This document shows, one piece after another, positions 15,900-23,631 of a stretch of DNA of 64,000 nucleotides. Both the position numbers and the translations under genes were made by a program. The stretch is from Eubacteriales bacterium (lineage in GTDB: Bacteria; Bacillota; Clostridia; Lachnospirales; Lachnospiraceae): assembly GCA_030524175.1 (NCBI GenBank), contig JAUNHC010000001.1, positions 62,001 through 126,000 of the forward strand, in the 5' to 3' direction. The notes below the pieces were generated by a model. That model searched no databases. It was not told where the DNA came from and saw only the letters and a list, made by a program, of their open reading frames with translations. Numbering within the stretch: the first letter of the stretch is position 1; every line of letters begins with the position of its first letter.

Positions 15900-16609
15900 G
15901 AATTCATTCCTCCCATATGTTTCGTTAGTGCCTCCATAAACCCTTTCTTTTTTGGCCTGCTGATAAGTAATTCATGTTTCCCTACCCGGATTATATTTTT
16001 ATCAACACTTTGCACATGATTTAGATTAACCAGCACGCCATGATTGCAGCGTACAAAAGGTTTACCGGATAGTTTTTCTTCCATTTCTTTCATAGGGAGC
16101 AGGACTGTAAGCACCTCATCATTTTTCAGGTTAATATGAATATAATGTCCTTCACATTCCATGTAAAGAATCTCCGAGATATCAATCCTGCTGATTCTGC
16201 TTTTCACTTCTACTACCAGATACTCCTTTTTGTTGCTTTTTATCACCTGCAGCGCTTTTGTAATCACTTTTGCAAATGGGACATAATATACCGGCTTCAC
16301 CAGAAACCCTTTTGCGTCCACATCGTATCCCTGTATTGCAAATTGTGGCATATTCGTGATAAAGATAATCATAACATTGGGATCTCTCTTGCGTATAATG
16401 CCCGCCGCATCCATCCCACTCATTACTTTCATCTGAATATCCAGCAGAATAATGTCATATTGGGGGATATACTCGTCTGCAATATCAATACCGTCATAAT
16501 ATGACGTGATGTCAAATTCCTCACCATATTCTTTTCCATACTTTTCAAGAAATTTATGAATGGATCTCTGGCATTTCTCATTGTCTTCCACAATCGCAAC
16601 ACGTATCAT
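15896..16609 (-). CDS. LytTR-family response regulator (pair 1)
   Basis: 237 residues: receiver domain with acidic residues ED (8-9), phospho-acceptor Asp57 (IILLDIQM) and Lys near 105, then a LytTR DNA-binding domain (YMECEGHYIHINLKNDE; FVRCNHGVLVNLNHV) ending at KKKGFMEALTKHMG. Such regulators bind paired short direct repeats upstream of targets. Overlaps its kinase by 4 bp. Likely targets are the nearby PlsY operon or the envelope-glycan cassette, judging from the parallel arrangement at 39654. Target sites were not identified. Confidence 0.92.
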   Translation of the reverse strand: MIRVAIVEDNEKCQRSIHKFLEKYGKEYGEEFDITSYYDGIDIADEYIPQYDIILLDIQMKVMSGMDAAGIIRKRDPNVMIIFITNMPQFAIQGYDVDAKGFLVKPVYYVPFAKVITKALQVIKSNKKEYLVVEVKSRISRIDISEILYMECEGHYIHINLKNDEVLTVLLPMKEMEEKLSGKPFVRCNHGVLVNLNHVQSVDKNIIRVGKHELLISRPKKKGFMEALTKHMGGMNS

Positions 16610-16692
16610 ACTTTTCCCCCTGTAACTTTAAGAATAACATAATTATAAGATAAAAAAGGAAATTTAATCAACTGTATTTTTTCAAACAGACT

Positions 16693-17064
16693 CTAGTCTC
16701 GGATTCCTTTCGTAAGTGGAATCAGCATCAGCAGGGCAACAATGCCTATCAGCCCGATTACGATGCCAAGGATCATTTTATTAAATACCATCGTCAGGCA
16801 CATGCCTATGCCCAGCAGCAAAGCACCTATAACACCAACCGCTACAGATCCTACTGTTTTCGCATTCAGCTTAATGGGTTCTTTCCCTTCCATCTTTCTC
16901 CACACAAGCAATGTGATCAGCAGGATAACGAGACCGACGACACCAACGATAATCCCCTTGTTGAACATGCCCCATTCCTCGATCAATGCCATGCACATAC
17001 CCAGTGCAAAAAACACACCGCCGATTGTTCCCAGGATCAAGGTGACAAAATTACTCTTTTTCAT
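16693..17064 (-). CDS. Small four-span membrane protein of the 29-bp-element regulon
   Basis: 123 residues from ATG 17064, which has GGAGG 7 bases upstream. Four hydrophobic segments arranged as two similar hairpins: ILGTIGGVFFALGMCMALIE and later GVIGALLLGIGMCLTMVF, both with a GxGM/LGM turn. The second half resembles the 118-residue protein at 63463 (LGVIGVLVMGAGMSMIMVW), which lies behind the same regulatory element. No enzymatic motif. It is transcribed alone, 81 bp after its element, so it is probably an envelope-stress type membrane protein. Function unknown. Confidence 0.75.
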   Translation of the reverse strand: MKKSNFVTLILGTIGGVFFALGMCMALIEEWGMFNKGIIVGVVGLVILLITLLVWRKMEGKEPIKLNAKTVGSVAVGVIGALLLGIGMCLTMVFNKMILGIVIGLIGIVALLMLIPLTKGIRD

Positions 17065-17144
17065 AATATTTCCTCCGTTTTTATTTAGGTTTTGTTGTTT
17101 GGCTATCAACTGCACTAAGGATATAACTTTTTTATTTCAATCAT

Positions 17145-17173
17145 GTTTAAGTTATGTTTACGTAATATTAAAA
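17145..17173 (-). promoter_or_regulatory. 29-bp regulatory element, copy E2
   Basis: Minus strand begins TTTTAATATTACGT and continues AAACATAACTTAAAC. It matches the five other copies in core AAACAWAA and both TTAA-type boxes. A plausible -10 (TTATAT) lies about 18 bp after the last box, so the element overlaps the -35 region, as expected for an OmpR-type activator. Lies 81 bp before the 16693-17064 gene. Confidence 0.72.
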
Positions 17174-17211
17174 TGAAGCCTTTAACAAAACCTCTTCATT
17201 CAGAATCGGCG

Positions 17212-17493
17212 CTAGCTACCAGTGGTATCCTTCCCATTTTCGCTGCCGGGTTTCTGGGTCTCATCCTCTTTTTCAAGGAATGCATCTACAAAAGAATCTT
17301 CAATCTTCTTATAGCCGCCGACAACCGTATCTTCAATCTTCTGGTATGCATCCGTTGCCTTTTTCGCCATACCTCCTGTTTTCAATGAACCGTCTTCCTC
17401 CAGAAAAGTATCCACGAACTTATCTTCGATTCCCTTATATGCCTTTATCACCTTTTCTCCTATTTTTCCTGTTTTTAATTTGTACTCGCTCAT
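17212..17493 (-). CDS. Small repeat protein with three AYxKIED units
   Basis: 93 residues from ATG 17493, because AAGGAGG is correctly spaced from it and not from the ATG two codons earlier. Soluble and charged. Three imperfect repeats: KAYKGIEDKFVDTFLEED, DAYQKIEDTVVGGY, YKKIEDSFVDAFLEKED. The amphipathic repeats suggest membrane-surface or coiled-coil association. It ends in a low-complexity polar tail. It is the third gene after element E3, behind two micro-membrane proteins, so it likely works with them. I do not know a named family. Confidence 0.7.
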   Translation of the reverse strand: MSEYKLKTGKIGEKVIKAYKGIEDKFVDTFLEEDGSLKTGGMAKKATDAYQKIEDTVVGGYKKIEDSFVDAFLEKEDETQKPGSENGKDTTGS

Positions 17494-17556
17494 AAGCATC
17501 CTCCTTCTTTTAACTTCGCCGGCATAAGCATCCTATCTCCAAATTAGACAGATTTC

Positions 17557-17679
17557 TTAAAACGCCCCTGTACTCCGTGAAAACACCTGCCCAATGACAG
17601 GAACCACAACTTTCCAGATTACAATTACTCCTAAGATAACACCAACTCCCGCTCCAATACCTAATACTGCTTTCTTCAT
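17557..17679 (-). CDS. 40-residue single-span membrane peptide (type B)
   Basis: ATG 17679 has GGAGG upstream with normal spacing. The peptide starts MKKAVLGIGAG, has one glycine-rich hydrophobic helix ending IVIWKVVVPVIG, then a short polar tail (QVFSRSTGAF). It closely resembles the 37-residue peptide at 28115-28228 (MKKVLLGTAG...IVIWKIVIPFIG), which also follows a 29-bp element. The shared IVIWK-V-P-IG motif argues that both are real translated genes. Function unknown; a membrane stress peptide or a toxin-like peptide are possibilities. Confidence 0.7.
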   Translation of the reverse strand: MKKAVLGIGAGVGVILGVIVIWKVVVPVIGQVFSRSTGAF

Positions 17680-17705
17680 GATAAAATCCTCCTTTTTACA
17701 TGTCT

Positions 17706-17816
17706 TCAATACCCATTGCCAGACCGCCTGTACCCCATTTGTTTCTTTTTCTTTACAAACACTGCCACCACACCTGCCGCTATTACAACAAGTGCTGCTA
17801 CTACAACCTTTAACAT
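17706..17816 (-). CDS. 36-residue Lys-tailed membrane micropeptide (type A)
   Basis: ATG 17816 with AAGGAGG 7 bases upstream. Starts MLKVVVAALVV, has one helix of about 20 Ala/Val/Ile residues, then VKKKKQMGYRR and a short tail. The head and Lys-rich tail match the 27-28 residue peptides at 25092, 25214 and 62817. It is the first gene after element E3. The layout (short N-terminus, single helix, positive C-terminal end) suggests the C-terminus stays in the cytoplasm. Confidence 0.72.
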   Translation of the reverse strand: MLKVVVAALVVIAAGVVAVFVKKKKQMGYRRSGNGY

Positions 17817-17947
17817 TCAATGTCCTCCTTTTTCATTCTGTCTGCAGTATCATGATATTATCGCAGACTTTATCTGTTTTTGTACCAGATTTCCTGTTAC
17901 TGTATTGATCTGATGAAAACAGAATACAGCAGAAATATTTGACTTTT

Positions 17948-17976
17948 AATTAAATCTTGTTTCTGTAATATTAAAA
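17948..17976 (-). promoter_or_regulatory. 29-bp regulatory element, copy E3
   Basis: Minus strand begins TTTTAATATTACAG, then AAACAAGATTTAATT. It is the most diverged copy in the right box but identical to E1 and E2 over the first 12 bases. Lies 132 bp before the 17816 micropeptide start. Confidence 0.65.
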
Positions 17977-18033
17977 AAATGAAAAAGAACCGCCTCCTCT
18001 GACGCTCCTTTCTCATCCTTTCAATTATATTAC

Positions 18034-18582
18034 TTATATCAATAAATCTTTCCCTTTCCTGCACACCTCATAGAGTTCTTCCATTTCATCTTCGATCAAA
18101 GGCTGTATCTTGGCCGCCCTTTTTCTGACAAGCACCCGGTACACAAACCAGGGTGCAATCCAGCCGGCAAACCCCGGAATGGCAAGGAGGATACACAGCA
18201 TAATAAGCGGAGGCTCTGCGGTCACTGCAAATACGGAGCCTGCCATACAGGCAGTGCCCACAACGCCAATTACCATTGCTGCAATTGTTGCAAAGGTCGT
18301 TTTGGACTTTTCCAGCCTGTCAATTTCCAGAATACAGCCGTCAAAATTTCTCTGCAGCCTGGTCAGTTCCACCTTATTGCATATCTTCCTGTCCCGCCGG
18401 AAATTTAAGTTCACATATCCTCCCGGATGAATCCGCTCCTGTACGGTCTCTGCATTCGGATCCTCTTCCCATCCAAAACAGGGATAACTGTCCAGATACA
18501 AAGAAGCGTGTTCCCTCAATATTTCCTTTCTTTTATATTCGTAACCCACATATTCGGACCCGCCTTTGCTGACTTCTGTCAT
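18034..18582 (-). CDS. Membrane protein of unknown function, paralog of 62918-63448
   Basis: 182 residues. The N-terminal soluble part begins with GYEYKRKEILREHASLYLD and contains FRRDRKICNKVELTRLQRNFD, followed by two membrane spans (about 100-150, with GTACMAGSVFAVT) and a charged C-terminal tail. The protein at 62918 shares the order and motifs (VGYEY, RDRKIRNKVELTRLQRNFDA, GTAFMAGSVFAVT). Its ATG overlaps the stop of the sensor kinase gene by 4 bp, so the two are translationally coupled. A role as an accessory membrane partner of the kinase is inferred from that coupling. Confidence 0.75.
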   Translation of the reverse strand: MTEVSKGGSEYVGYEYKRKEILREHASLYLDSYPCFGWEEDPNAETVQERIHPGGYVNLNFRRDRKICNKVELTRLQRNFDGCILEIDRLEKSKTTFATIAAMVIGVVGTACMAGSVFAVTAEPPLIMLCILLAIPGFAGWIAPWFVYRVLVRKRAAKIQPLIEDEMEELYEVCRKGKDLLI

Positions 18583-19691
18583 GAAATCACCTCCCGTTCT
18601 TTACCTTCCTGTTCCTTTTCCATTACAGGGGAAACTGGGAACCTCACGCGGAAATCAGTTCCTTTCCCTTCCTCGCTTTTCACCGTAATCATTCCTCCGC
18701 TCATCTGCAATATACGGAGGATCAACGACAGCCCCAACCCATTTCCTTCCGTTGCATGGGAAGTATCCCCCTGATAAAACTTATCAAACATCCGTTTCAT
18801 GGTCTGTTCCGACATACCACATCCGGAATCAGATACCTCTACCGTAATATATCCCTGGGCAGAATACTGGCGTATGCCCACCGTACCGCCTGCATCCGTG
18901 AATTTAAACGCATTGGATAAAAGGTTGTTCCATACCAGCTCCATCAGCTCCTTGTCCGCCTCCACATAAGCACACTCTTCCATGTCAGCTTCAAATTCAA
19001 TCCCTTTCTTTTCCCAGACCGCCTCAAACCCAATGGCACACACGGCCAACTGGCCGCACAGGTCATACCTCTCGGGCTTCGGCTGTATCTTTTGACTCTC
19101 CAGCTTATTAAGTTTTAAAACATTAAAAATCAAAGAAGAAAGGCGTTTTGTACTTTCCAGTATGGCGTCTGCATACTCCCGCTGCACAGTATCCAGTTTT
19201 GTTCCCTGTAATAGCTGTACATAATTATTGATAGCGGAAAGGGGCGTTTTCATTTCATGGGACACATTTGCTGCGAAATCATTCTTCAGCGTTTCAATGG
19301 AACCAAGCTCCGCCACCATCTTATTAAAATCCATATACAGGGTGTCAATATAATCCATATCATTGGGCGCGTGGCGGAGCGGGAGGTATACGGAGAAATC
19401 TCCCTCCGCGACCTTCTTCGCAGCAATGCTCAGCCTGCGGATCGGGCGCTCCACCGTCATGTACTTATGCAGATTGAGCGCCGACAGAATCACAGCCGTA
19501 ACTACAACACAGTAAATAAAATACCATTTTACATAAGGCCCGGACTCATCCCGGATCAAATGGATGCCCCCATACAAAACAGTGGGCAGCATCATCAAAG
19601 TACCCACTGCAAAAAACAATGCGAGATAAATGGGGAATACAAAATAGCTCCGGGATATTCTCGGATCTGTTGTTTTTTCCTCCTGCTTCAT
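18579..19691 (-). CDS. Sensor histidine kinase of the small-membrane-protein regulon
   Basis: 370 residues: two membrane spans (about 15-38 and 57-75) with a very short loop between them, a HAMP-like region (PIRRLSIAAKKVAEGDFSVY), HisKA motif NVSHEMKTPLS (about 143-153) and an HATPase domain (NNLLSNAFKF, DSGCGM, GNGLGLSLI). The nearly absent external domain suggests it senses the membrane itself, as in cell-envelope stress kinases. The gene overlaps the regulator by 4 bp. Located in the operon that starts at the dehydrogenase gene behind element E1. Confidence 0.92.
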   Translation of the reverse strand: MKQEEKTTDPRISRSYFVFPIYLALFFAVGTLMMLPTVLYGGIHLIRDESGPYVKWYFIYCVVVTAVILSALNLHKYMTVERPIRRLSIAAKKVAEGDFSVYLPLRHAPNDMDYIDTLYMDFNKMVAELGSIETLKNDFAANVSHEMKTPLSAINNYVQLLQGTKLDTVQREYADAILESTKRLSSLIFNVLKLNKLESQKIQPKPERYDLCGQLAVCAIGFEAVWEKKGIEFEADMEECAYVEADKELMELVWNNLLSNAFKFTDAGGTVGIRQYSAQGYITVEVSDSGCGMSEQTMKRMFDKFYQGDTSHATEGNGLGLSLILRILQMSGGMITVKSEEGKGTDFRVRFPVSPVMEKEQEGKEREVIS

Positions 19692-20359
19692 AGGATCACC
19701 GCCTTATATCCCAGACCTCGGATTGTCTTGATCTGTATGTTCTTACAGACAGAAAACTTATCCCTCAGCTTTGTCACATAAACATCCACCGCACGGAGCC
19801 CTGTGTCACTATCCACACCCCAGAACTCATCCAGAAGCTGAGCCCTGGAAAAGGTATGGTTCGGATAAGACAGCAGCTTAAACATAATATTAAATTCCCG
19901 TGTCGTAACGGTAATCTCCTCATCGCCGTACATGACCGTCATGGCGTCCGCGTCCAGAATTAATTTCCCCACCACCAGCCTCCGGCTTTCCTCAATATTG
20001 GCACGCCGAAGAAGCGCCCTGACCCGCATCAGAAGTTCACTCATGTCAATGGGTTTAACCATATAGTCATCAATCCCTATATCAAACCCTTTCTGTTTCG
20101 ATATCATATCATCTCTGGCACTCATGAATAATATTGGAATCCGTCTGTTGAGCCTGCGGACATTCTCCGCAAACGCAAACCCGTCCGTTCCCGGCATCAT
20201 GATGTCAGAAATGATCAGGTCATAAAGCACTCCGTACATTTCTTCATAGGCACGCTCCACTGACAGTACGCCTTTTGCCTGATATCCGCTGTTATTCAGA
20301 TAAGCACAGACACTCTGCGTCAATTTTGCGTCATCATCTACCACAAGTATAGAAATCAT
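19688..20359 (-). CDS. OmpR-family response regulator of the small-membrane-protein regulon
   Basis: 223 residues: receiver with DDD (8-10), phospho-acceptor Asp52 (LIISDIMMPG), Thr/Ser and Lys (YMVKPID, about 99-105), then a winged helix ending TKLRDKFSVCKNIQIKTIRGLGYKAVIL. It is co-transcribed with its kinase and lies downstream of element E1, so it is the best candidate to bind the 29-bp element. OmpR proteins bind direct repeats about one or two helical turns apart, which fits the element's two TTAA boxes at 21-bp spacing. Binding itself is inferred. Confidence 0.93.
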   Translation of the reverse strand: MISILVVDDDAKLTQSVCAYLNNSGYQAKGVLSVERAYEEMYGVLYDLIISDIMMPGTDGFAFAENVRRLNRRIPILFMSARDDMISKQKGFDIGIDDYMVKPIDMSELLMRVRALLRRANIEESRRLVVGKLILDADAMTVMYGDEEITVTTREFNIMFKLLSYPNHTFSRAQLLDEFWGVDSDTGLRAVDVYVTKLRDKFSVCKNIQIKTIRGLGYKAVIL

Positions 20360-21060
20360 CTTTCCTCTTCCTTTCTTTCCAGACAGGCATTTTCCCGTGC
20401 CTCCATTTTCCCGATCCGCCAGATCAGATACCCGCCAAGCAAAGCGGCCACAGCCCCCATGATAGAACCAAGCAGACCGTTCACGGATGGATTCTGCACA
20501 TCATCTGCAAATGCAAGAATCGCTGATTGGGTCAGTACCAGAGAGATCAGGGAAGTTCCAAGGCTGATGGTCTTAATCGCGTGGAGCACAGGGGATTTTG
20601 CTTTCCTGTATTTCATGACTCCCCGCAGATTCATCCCGATTTCAGTAAAGGTGATCGTAGCAATGGTGATCGCCGTGATTTTCCCATAATACACCGTTTT
20701 CGGGTGCCAGATTGTCCACAGGGAATATGCCACATAAAGCAGGCTTGCCGCCACCATGACCGCGCCTGCCAGACGGTAATAATCATACTGGCGCCTCCGC
20801 CTGTCCTTCTTCGCCAAACCTGCCAGCGCGCAATACCGTGCCAATGCCATTCCCAGGGTATAGCCGCCATTCATACAGACAAACCCCGACATGGAAAACA
20901 CCCCTGACGCAATCTTTCCCACGCCAAGAAGAATACTAAAACCGCCTACAGCGCCGGTGATATGCAGTGAACGGCTATCGGACGCATTGTTGTTTTCCCG
21001 GACCGCACTGCTGATCTCCTTTATCGCTTTTTTACCTGAACGCAGCCAATGTAAACCCAT
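20356..21060 (-). CDS. Multi-span membrane protein of unknown function
   Basis: 234 residues with about six hydrophobic segments; a basic N-terminus (GLHWLRSGKKAIKEI) and an acidic/basic C-terminal tail. Motifs such as GVGKIASGVFSMSGFVCMNGGYTLG do not belong to a family I recognise. It overlaps the response regulator by 4 bp and follows the dehydrogenase by 21 bp, so it is inside the same operon. It is probably another envelope component controlled by, or signalling to, the two-component system. Confidence 0.72.
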   Translation of the reverse strand: MGLHWLRSGKKAIKEISSAVRENNNASDSRSLHITGAVGGFSILLGVGKIASGVFSMSGFVCMNGGYTLGMALARYCALAGLAKKDRRRRQYDYYRLAGAVMVAASLLYVAYSLWTIWHPKTVYYGKITAITIATITFTEIGMNLRGVMKYRKAKSPVLHAIKTISLGTSLISLVLTQSAILAFADDVQNPSVNGLLGSIMGAVAALLGGYLIWRIGKMEARENACLERKEEER

Positions 21061-21081
21061 CTGTAGCTCCCTCCTGCATGA

Positions 21082-22092
21082 TTAAAACCGGATTGCCACA
21101 TTCAACGCATGATCTGCATCCGATGCCGTCCGGATTGCCTCGTCAATCTCATCAATCGAAAATTCATGGGTAATGACAGATTCCAGATTCCATCTCCCGC
21201 CTGCCATCATGTCCATGACATCCTTTACATCTTCGGGAAAATAACCGCCGGAACCAATGATGCTTTTCTGTGCGTAAGTCATATGAAGCAGGTCGAGCTG
21301 ACGCATTGAATTGTTCACTGCCACGGACACAAAGCGGCTCTCTATTTTCCCATGCACCATAAAATCCTCCAGAATACTCTCATGGCCTGCGGCATCCAGA
21401 AAGATGTCCGCATCCGCCGTATCCCCCGTAAGAGCTGGCGCCCTGCCGAAATATTCCTCTGCTTTTTCCCACACAGGTTCTTTTGCTGTATTGCAGACTG
21501 CAAAACCAAGTTCTCCTGCAATATGCAGCCGGTAATCTGATAAATCACAGACCATTACCTGCTCCACACCAAAATGTTTCAGAGCGACTGCCGCAGCCAG
21601 ACCAATGGTTCCGCAGCCAAACACTATAGCTTTTTCTCCCGGCTTGGGCTGTCCCCGCCTGGCTGCCCTGCATCCCACCGTAAAAGGTTCAATCAGACAG
21701 GCCAGCCGGTCCGAAATCTGTTCCGGCACGTCATACAGGGAATAATTCTTTTTTGCCTGCGGCACAAGGATATATTCTGAAAATCCGCCAATGGTGCCCG
21801 CCCGTCTGGTGTCATTTTTTGCGTAGCGGGGATATGGATAAACTCTTTCCCCTATCTGAAATTCCGTCACATTTTTACCAACTGCCACAACCCTGGATAC
21901 TGTCTCGTGGCCAAATTCCTCGCCAACAGCAATCCTGTGCCCTGTATTTGCTCCATGCTGATAGACTGCCACATCCGTTCCGCAGATACTGGAATAGATA
22001 TTCTTGATCAAAACATCATTTCCCCCGCATTCCGGCAGGGGAAATTTTCTTACCTCTACCTGATTTTTTCCTAAATAAATTGCCGCTTTCAT
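21082..22092 (-). CDS. Medium-chain zinc-type alcohol/polyol dehydrogenase
   Basis: 336 residues from ATG 22092, which restores the usual MKAAIYLGK start (an ATG three codons earlier abuts GGAGG). Catalytic zinc ligands Cys37 (SICGTD), His62-Glu63 (GEEFGHE) and Glu near 136 (LIEPFTVG) are present. The four-Cys structural zinc site is absent. The Rossmann motif is VFGCGTIGLAA. It oxidises a secondary alcohol or polyol using NAD(P). It is the first gene after element E1 in a unit continuing to the two-component system, an odd partner for it. The 17816-16693 genes lie further downstream under their own elements. Substrate unknown. Confidence 0.88.
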   Translation of the reverse strand: MKAAIYLGKNQVEVRKFPLPECGGNDVLIKNIYSSICGTDVAVYQHGANTGHRIAVGEEFGHETVSRVVAVGKNVTEFQIGERVYPYPRYAKNDTRRAGTIGGFSEYILVPQAKKNYSLYDVPEQISDRLACLIEPFTVGCRAARRGQPKPGEKAIVFGCGTIGLAAAVALKHFGVEQVMVCDLSDYRLHIAGELGFAVCNTAKEPVWEKAEEYFGRAPALTGDTADADIFLDAAGHESILEDFMVHGKIESRFVSVAVNNSMRQLDLLHMTYAQKSIIGSGGYFPEDVKDVMDMMAGGRWNLESVITHEFSIDEIDEAIRTASDADHALNVAIRF

Positions 22093-22155
22093 CTTTCCCA
22101 TTCCTCCATATCAGTACAATGCTATCTGAGAATATCATCTGTTCGTTTTCATTCT

Positions 22156-22184
22156 GTTTAAGTTTTGTTTTAGTAATATTAAAA
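22156..22184 (-). promoter_or_regulatory. 29-bp regulatory element, copy E1
   Basis: Minus strand begins TTTTAATATTACTA, then AAACAAAACTTAAAC. It differs from E2 at only a few positions. Lies 64 bp before the dehydrogenase start, with a possible -10 (GATATT) 19 bp after its right box. Its operon encodes the OmpR/kinase pair, implying autoregulation. Confidence 0.73.
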
Positions 22185-22314
22185 TTAAGGCATTTTCATT
22201 CTTTTTTCCAACGTGTGTTGCTTTTATACCAGCTTTGTATTATGATTTTATCATCAGCTTACACACTGTTCAATCATCAATACATCGATTCGTGTTGGAA
22301 TAAAGGAGATTTTT

Positions 22315-22884
22315 ATGAATACAAAGAATAACCAAAGATTTCGTGATATGGATAAGAAATTGAAAGCTACAATGCTGGAGCTTTTAGAGACAACTGATTT
22401 TGAAAAGATTACCGTAAAGTCTATATGTGAAACTGCCCATGTAAACCGCTCCACCTTTTATGCCCACTATTCCGATGTCTATGAGATCATGGAACAGATG
22501 GAAGAACATCTGAATGAAGAACTGTTGGAAAGCTATACCGGCAGCCCACAGGAAAAGGACAGCGTATTCCCCATGTGGCCGTTCATCCCTTTTCTGCGCC
22601 ACATTAAAAAGTACGCCTGCTTTTACCGGACAGCTTTGAAGCAGCGCAGGGATTTTCCAATAAAACAGGGGTATGAGCCTATGTGGAACCAGATTATAAA
22701 ACCCAAATGTATTGCCGCAGGTATCACCTCAGAATCAGAAATGCTCTATTATTTTGTCTATTTCCAGGCAGGCTTCACAATGGTTCTGAGGCGTTGGGTA
22801 GATACCGGATGCCAGGAGTCAGAGGAAGCGGTTGCCCGGATTATTGAAAACTGCATACCTGCTATATGGAATACAATACAATAA
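22315..22884 (+). CDS. TetR/AcrR-family transcriptional regulator
   Basis: 189 residues, with AAAGGAG before the ATG. N-terminal helix-turn-helix (about 20-60): LLETTDFEKITVKSICETAHV then NRSTFYAHYSD. The C-terminal ligand/dimer domain resembles TetR_C-type regulators of phage-infection or stress operons. It is divergent from the dehydrogenase operon, with element E1 between them, so it may control that operon, itself, or both. Ligand unknown. Confidence 0.9.
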   Translation: MNTKNNQRFRDMDKKLKATMLELLETTDFEKITVKSICETAHVNRSTFYAHYSDVYEIMEQMEEHLNEELLESYTGSPQEKDSVFPMWPFIPFLRHIKKYACFYRTALKQRRDFPIKQGYEPMWNQIIKPKCIAAGITSESEMLYYFVYFQAGFTMVLRRWVDTGCQESEEAVARIIENCIPAIWNTIQ

Positions 22885-22912
22885 AGCGGGCGCACCGATG
22901 ACGGGTTATTCA

Positions 22913-23623
22913 TTACCCCTGGCTTACAATTGCGTTTCCAATTCTTTGCTTTACTTCCTTTGCAATGTCTATTGTTTTCATGTTTCTATATTCTTCATAT
23001 AACAGTGGACGTAAAATATGCACCTGTACAGTCACTGGTTTATCGGTTTCCGTATCAAAAGGAAGATAGGAATCAATCAATGCTACCGGGACGATGGGGC
23101 ATTTTGTTTTTACTGCTGGTTTAAAACTGCCTCCTTTAAAATCCCGCAGCTTATTCCCTTCTCTGCTCCTTGTACCTTCCGGAAAAATCAAACAGTTCTC
23201 TTTATCCTTTACCCGTCTCATTACCTCAATCATTACTTCCATAGATTGCCGGACATTCTCCCGGTCCATTGGCATAGCATCCAAACAGCCAAATATCTGC
23301 TTTACAAACGAAACCTGCATAAGTTCTTTTTTAATGACCGGTGAAAATGGCCTGTCGCAAGCCTCTACCATTGCAAATCCATCGAAAATCCCCTGATGGT
23401 TGGGATAAAAGATAAATCCATCCTCATCTGGTATATTTTCCTTTCCGGTAACCAGCAGATTAATATTTCCGGTCTTCATGGACCGCCTTGAGATGTAATT
23501 GACAAGCTCATACCTCTGTTCTTTTGTATATCTGTCTTTATGTTTCACGTAACTGCGGAGTCTTAAATATAATGCGGGGATTTTTAACAAATTTTTCACT
23601 ACGATAAGGTTTAATCTTTTCAT
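22913..23623 (-). CDS. 1-acyl-sn-glycerol-3-phosphate acyltransferase family (PlsC-like)
   Basis: 236 residues from ATG 23623 (AGGTGA 5 bases upstream; the longer frame overlaps the preceding gene). Block I is NHQGIFD with His76 and Asp81 (HX4D), block III is FPEGTRS, and PIVPVALID follows. PlsC-type enzymes acylate lysophosphatidic acid or related lipids at the membrane. It lies 8 bp behind the radical SAM gene, so both are expressed together from element E4. A generic plsC would not need such a partner, so a specialised lipid step is likely. Confidence 0.88.
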   Translation of the reverse strand: MKRLNLIVVKNLLKIPALYLRLRSYVKHKDRYTKEQRYELVNYISRRSMKTGNINLLVTGKENIPDEDGFIFYPNHQGIFDGFAMVEACDRPFSPVIKKELMQVSFVKQIFGCLDAMPMDRENVRQSMEVMIEVMRRVKDKENCLIFPEGTRSREGNKLRDFKGGSFKPAVKTKCPIVPVALIDSYLPFDTETDKPVTVQVHILRPLLYEEYRNMKTIDIAKEVKQRIGNAIVSQG

Positions 23624-23631
23624 CAGTTCAC

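Noticed and set aside
14317-16692. An AgrD/AgrB-type pheromone system for the AgrC-like kinases
   Set aside because: No short AgrD-like peptide gene or AgrB-like membrane protease gene was found near either GHKL-LytTR pair.
17680-17820. 87-residue Cys-rich frame starting with TTG at 17820
   Set aside because: It merges two real micropeptide genes: the ATG at 17816 is in a different frame with a good ribosome site, and ATG 17679 starts the second.
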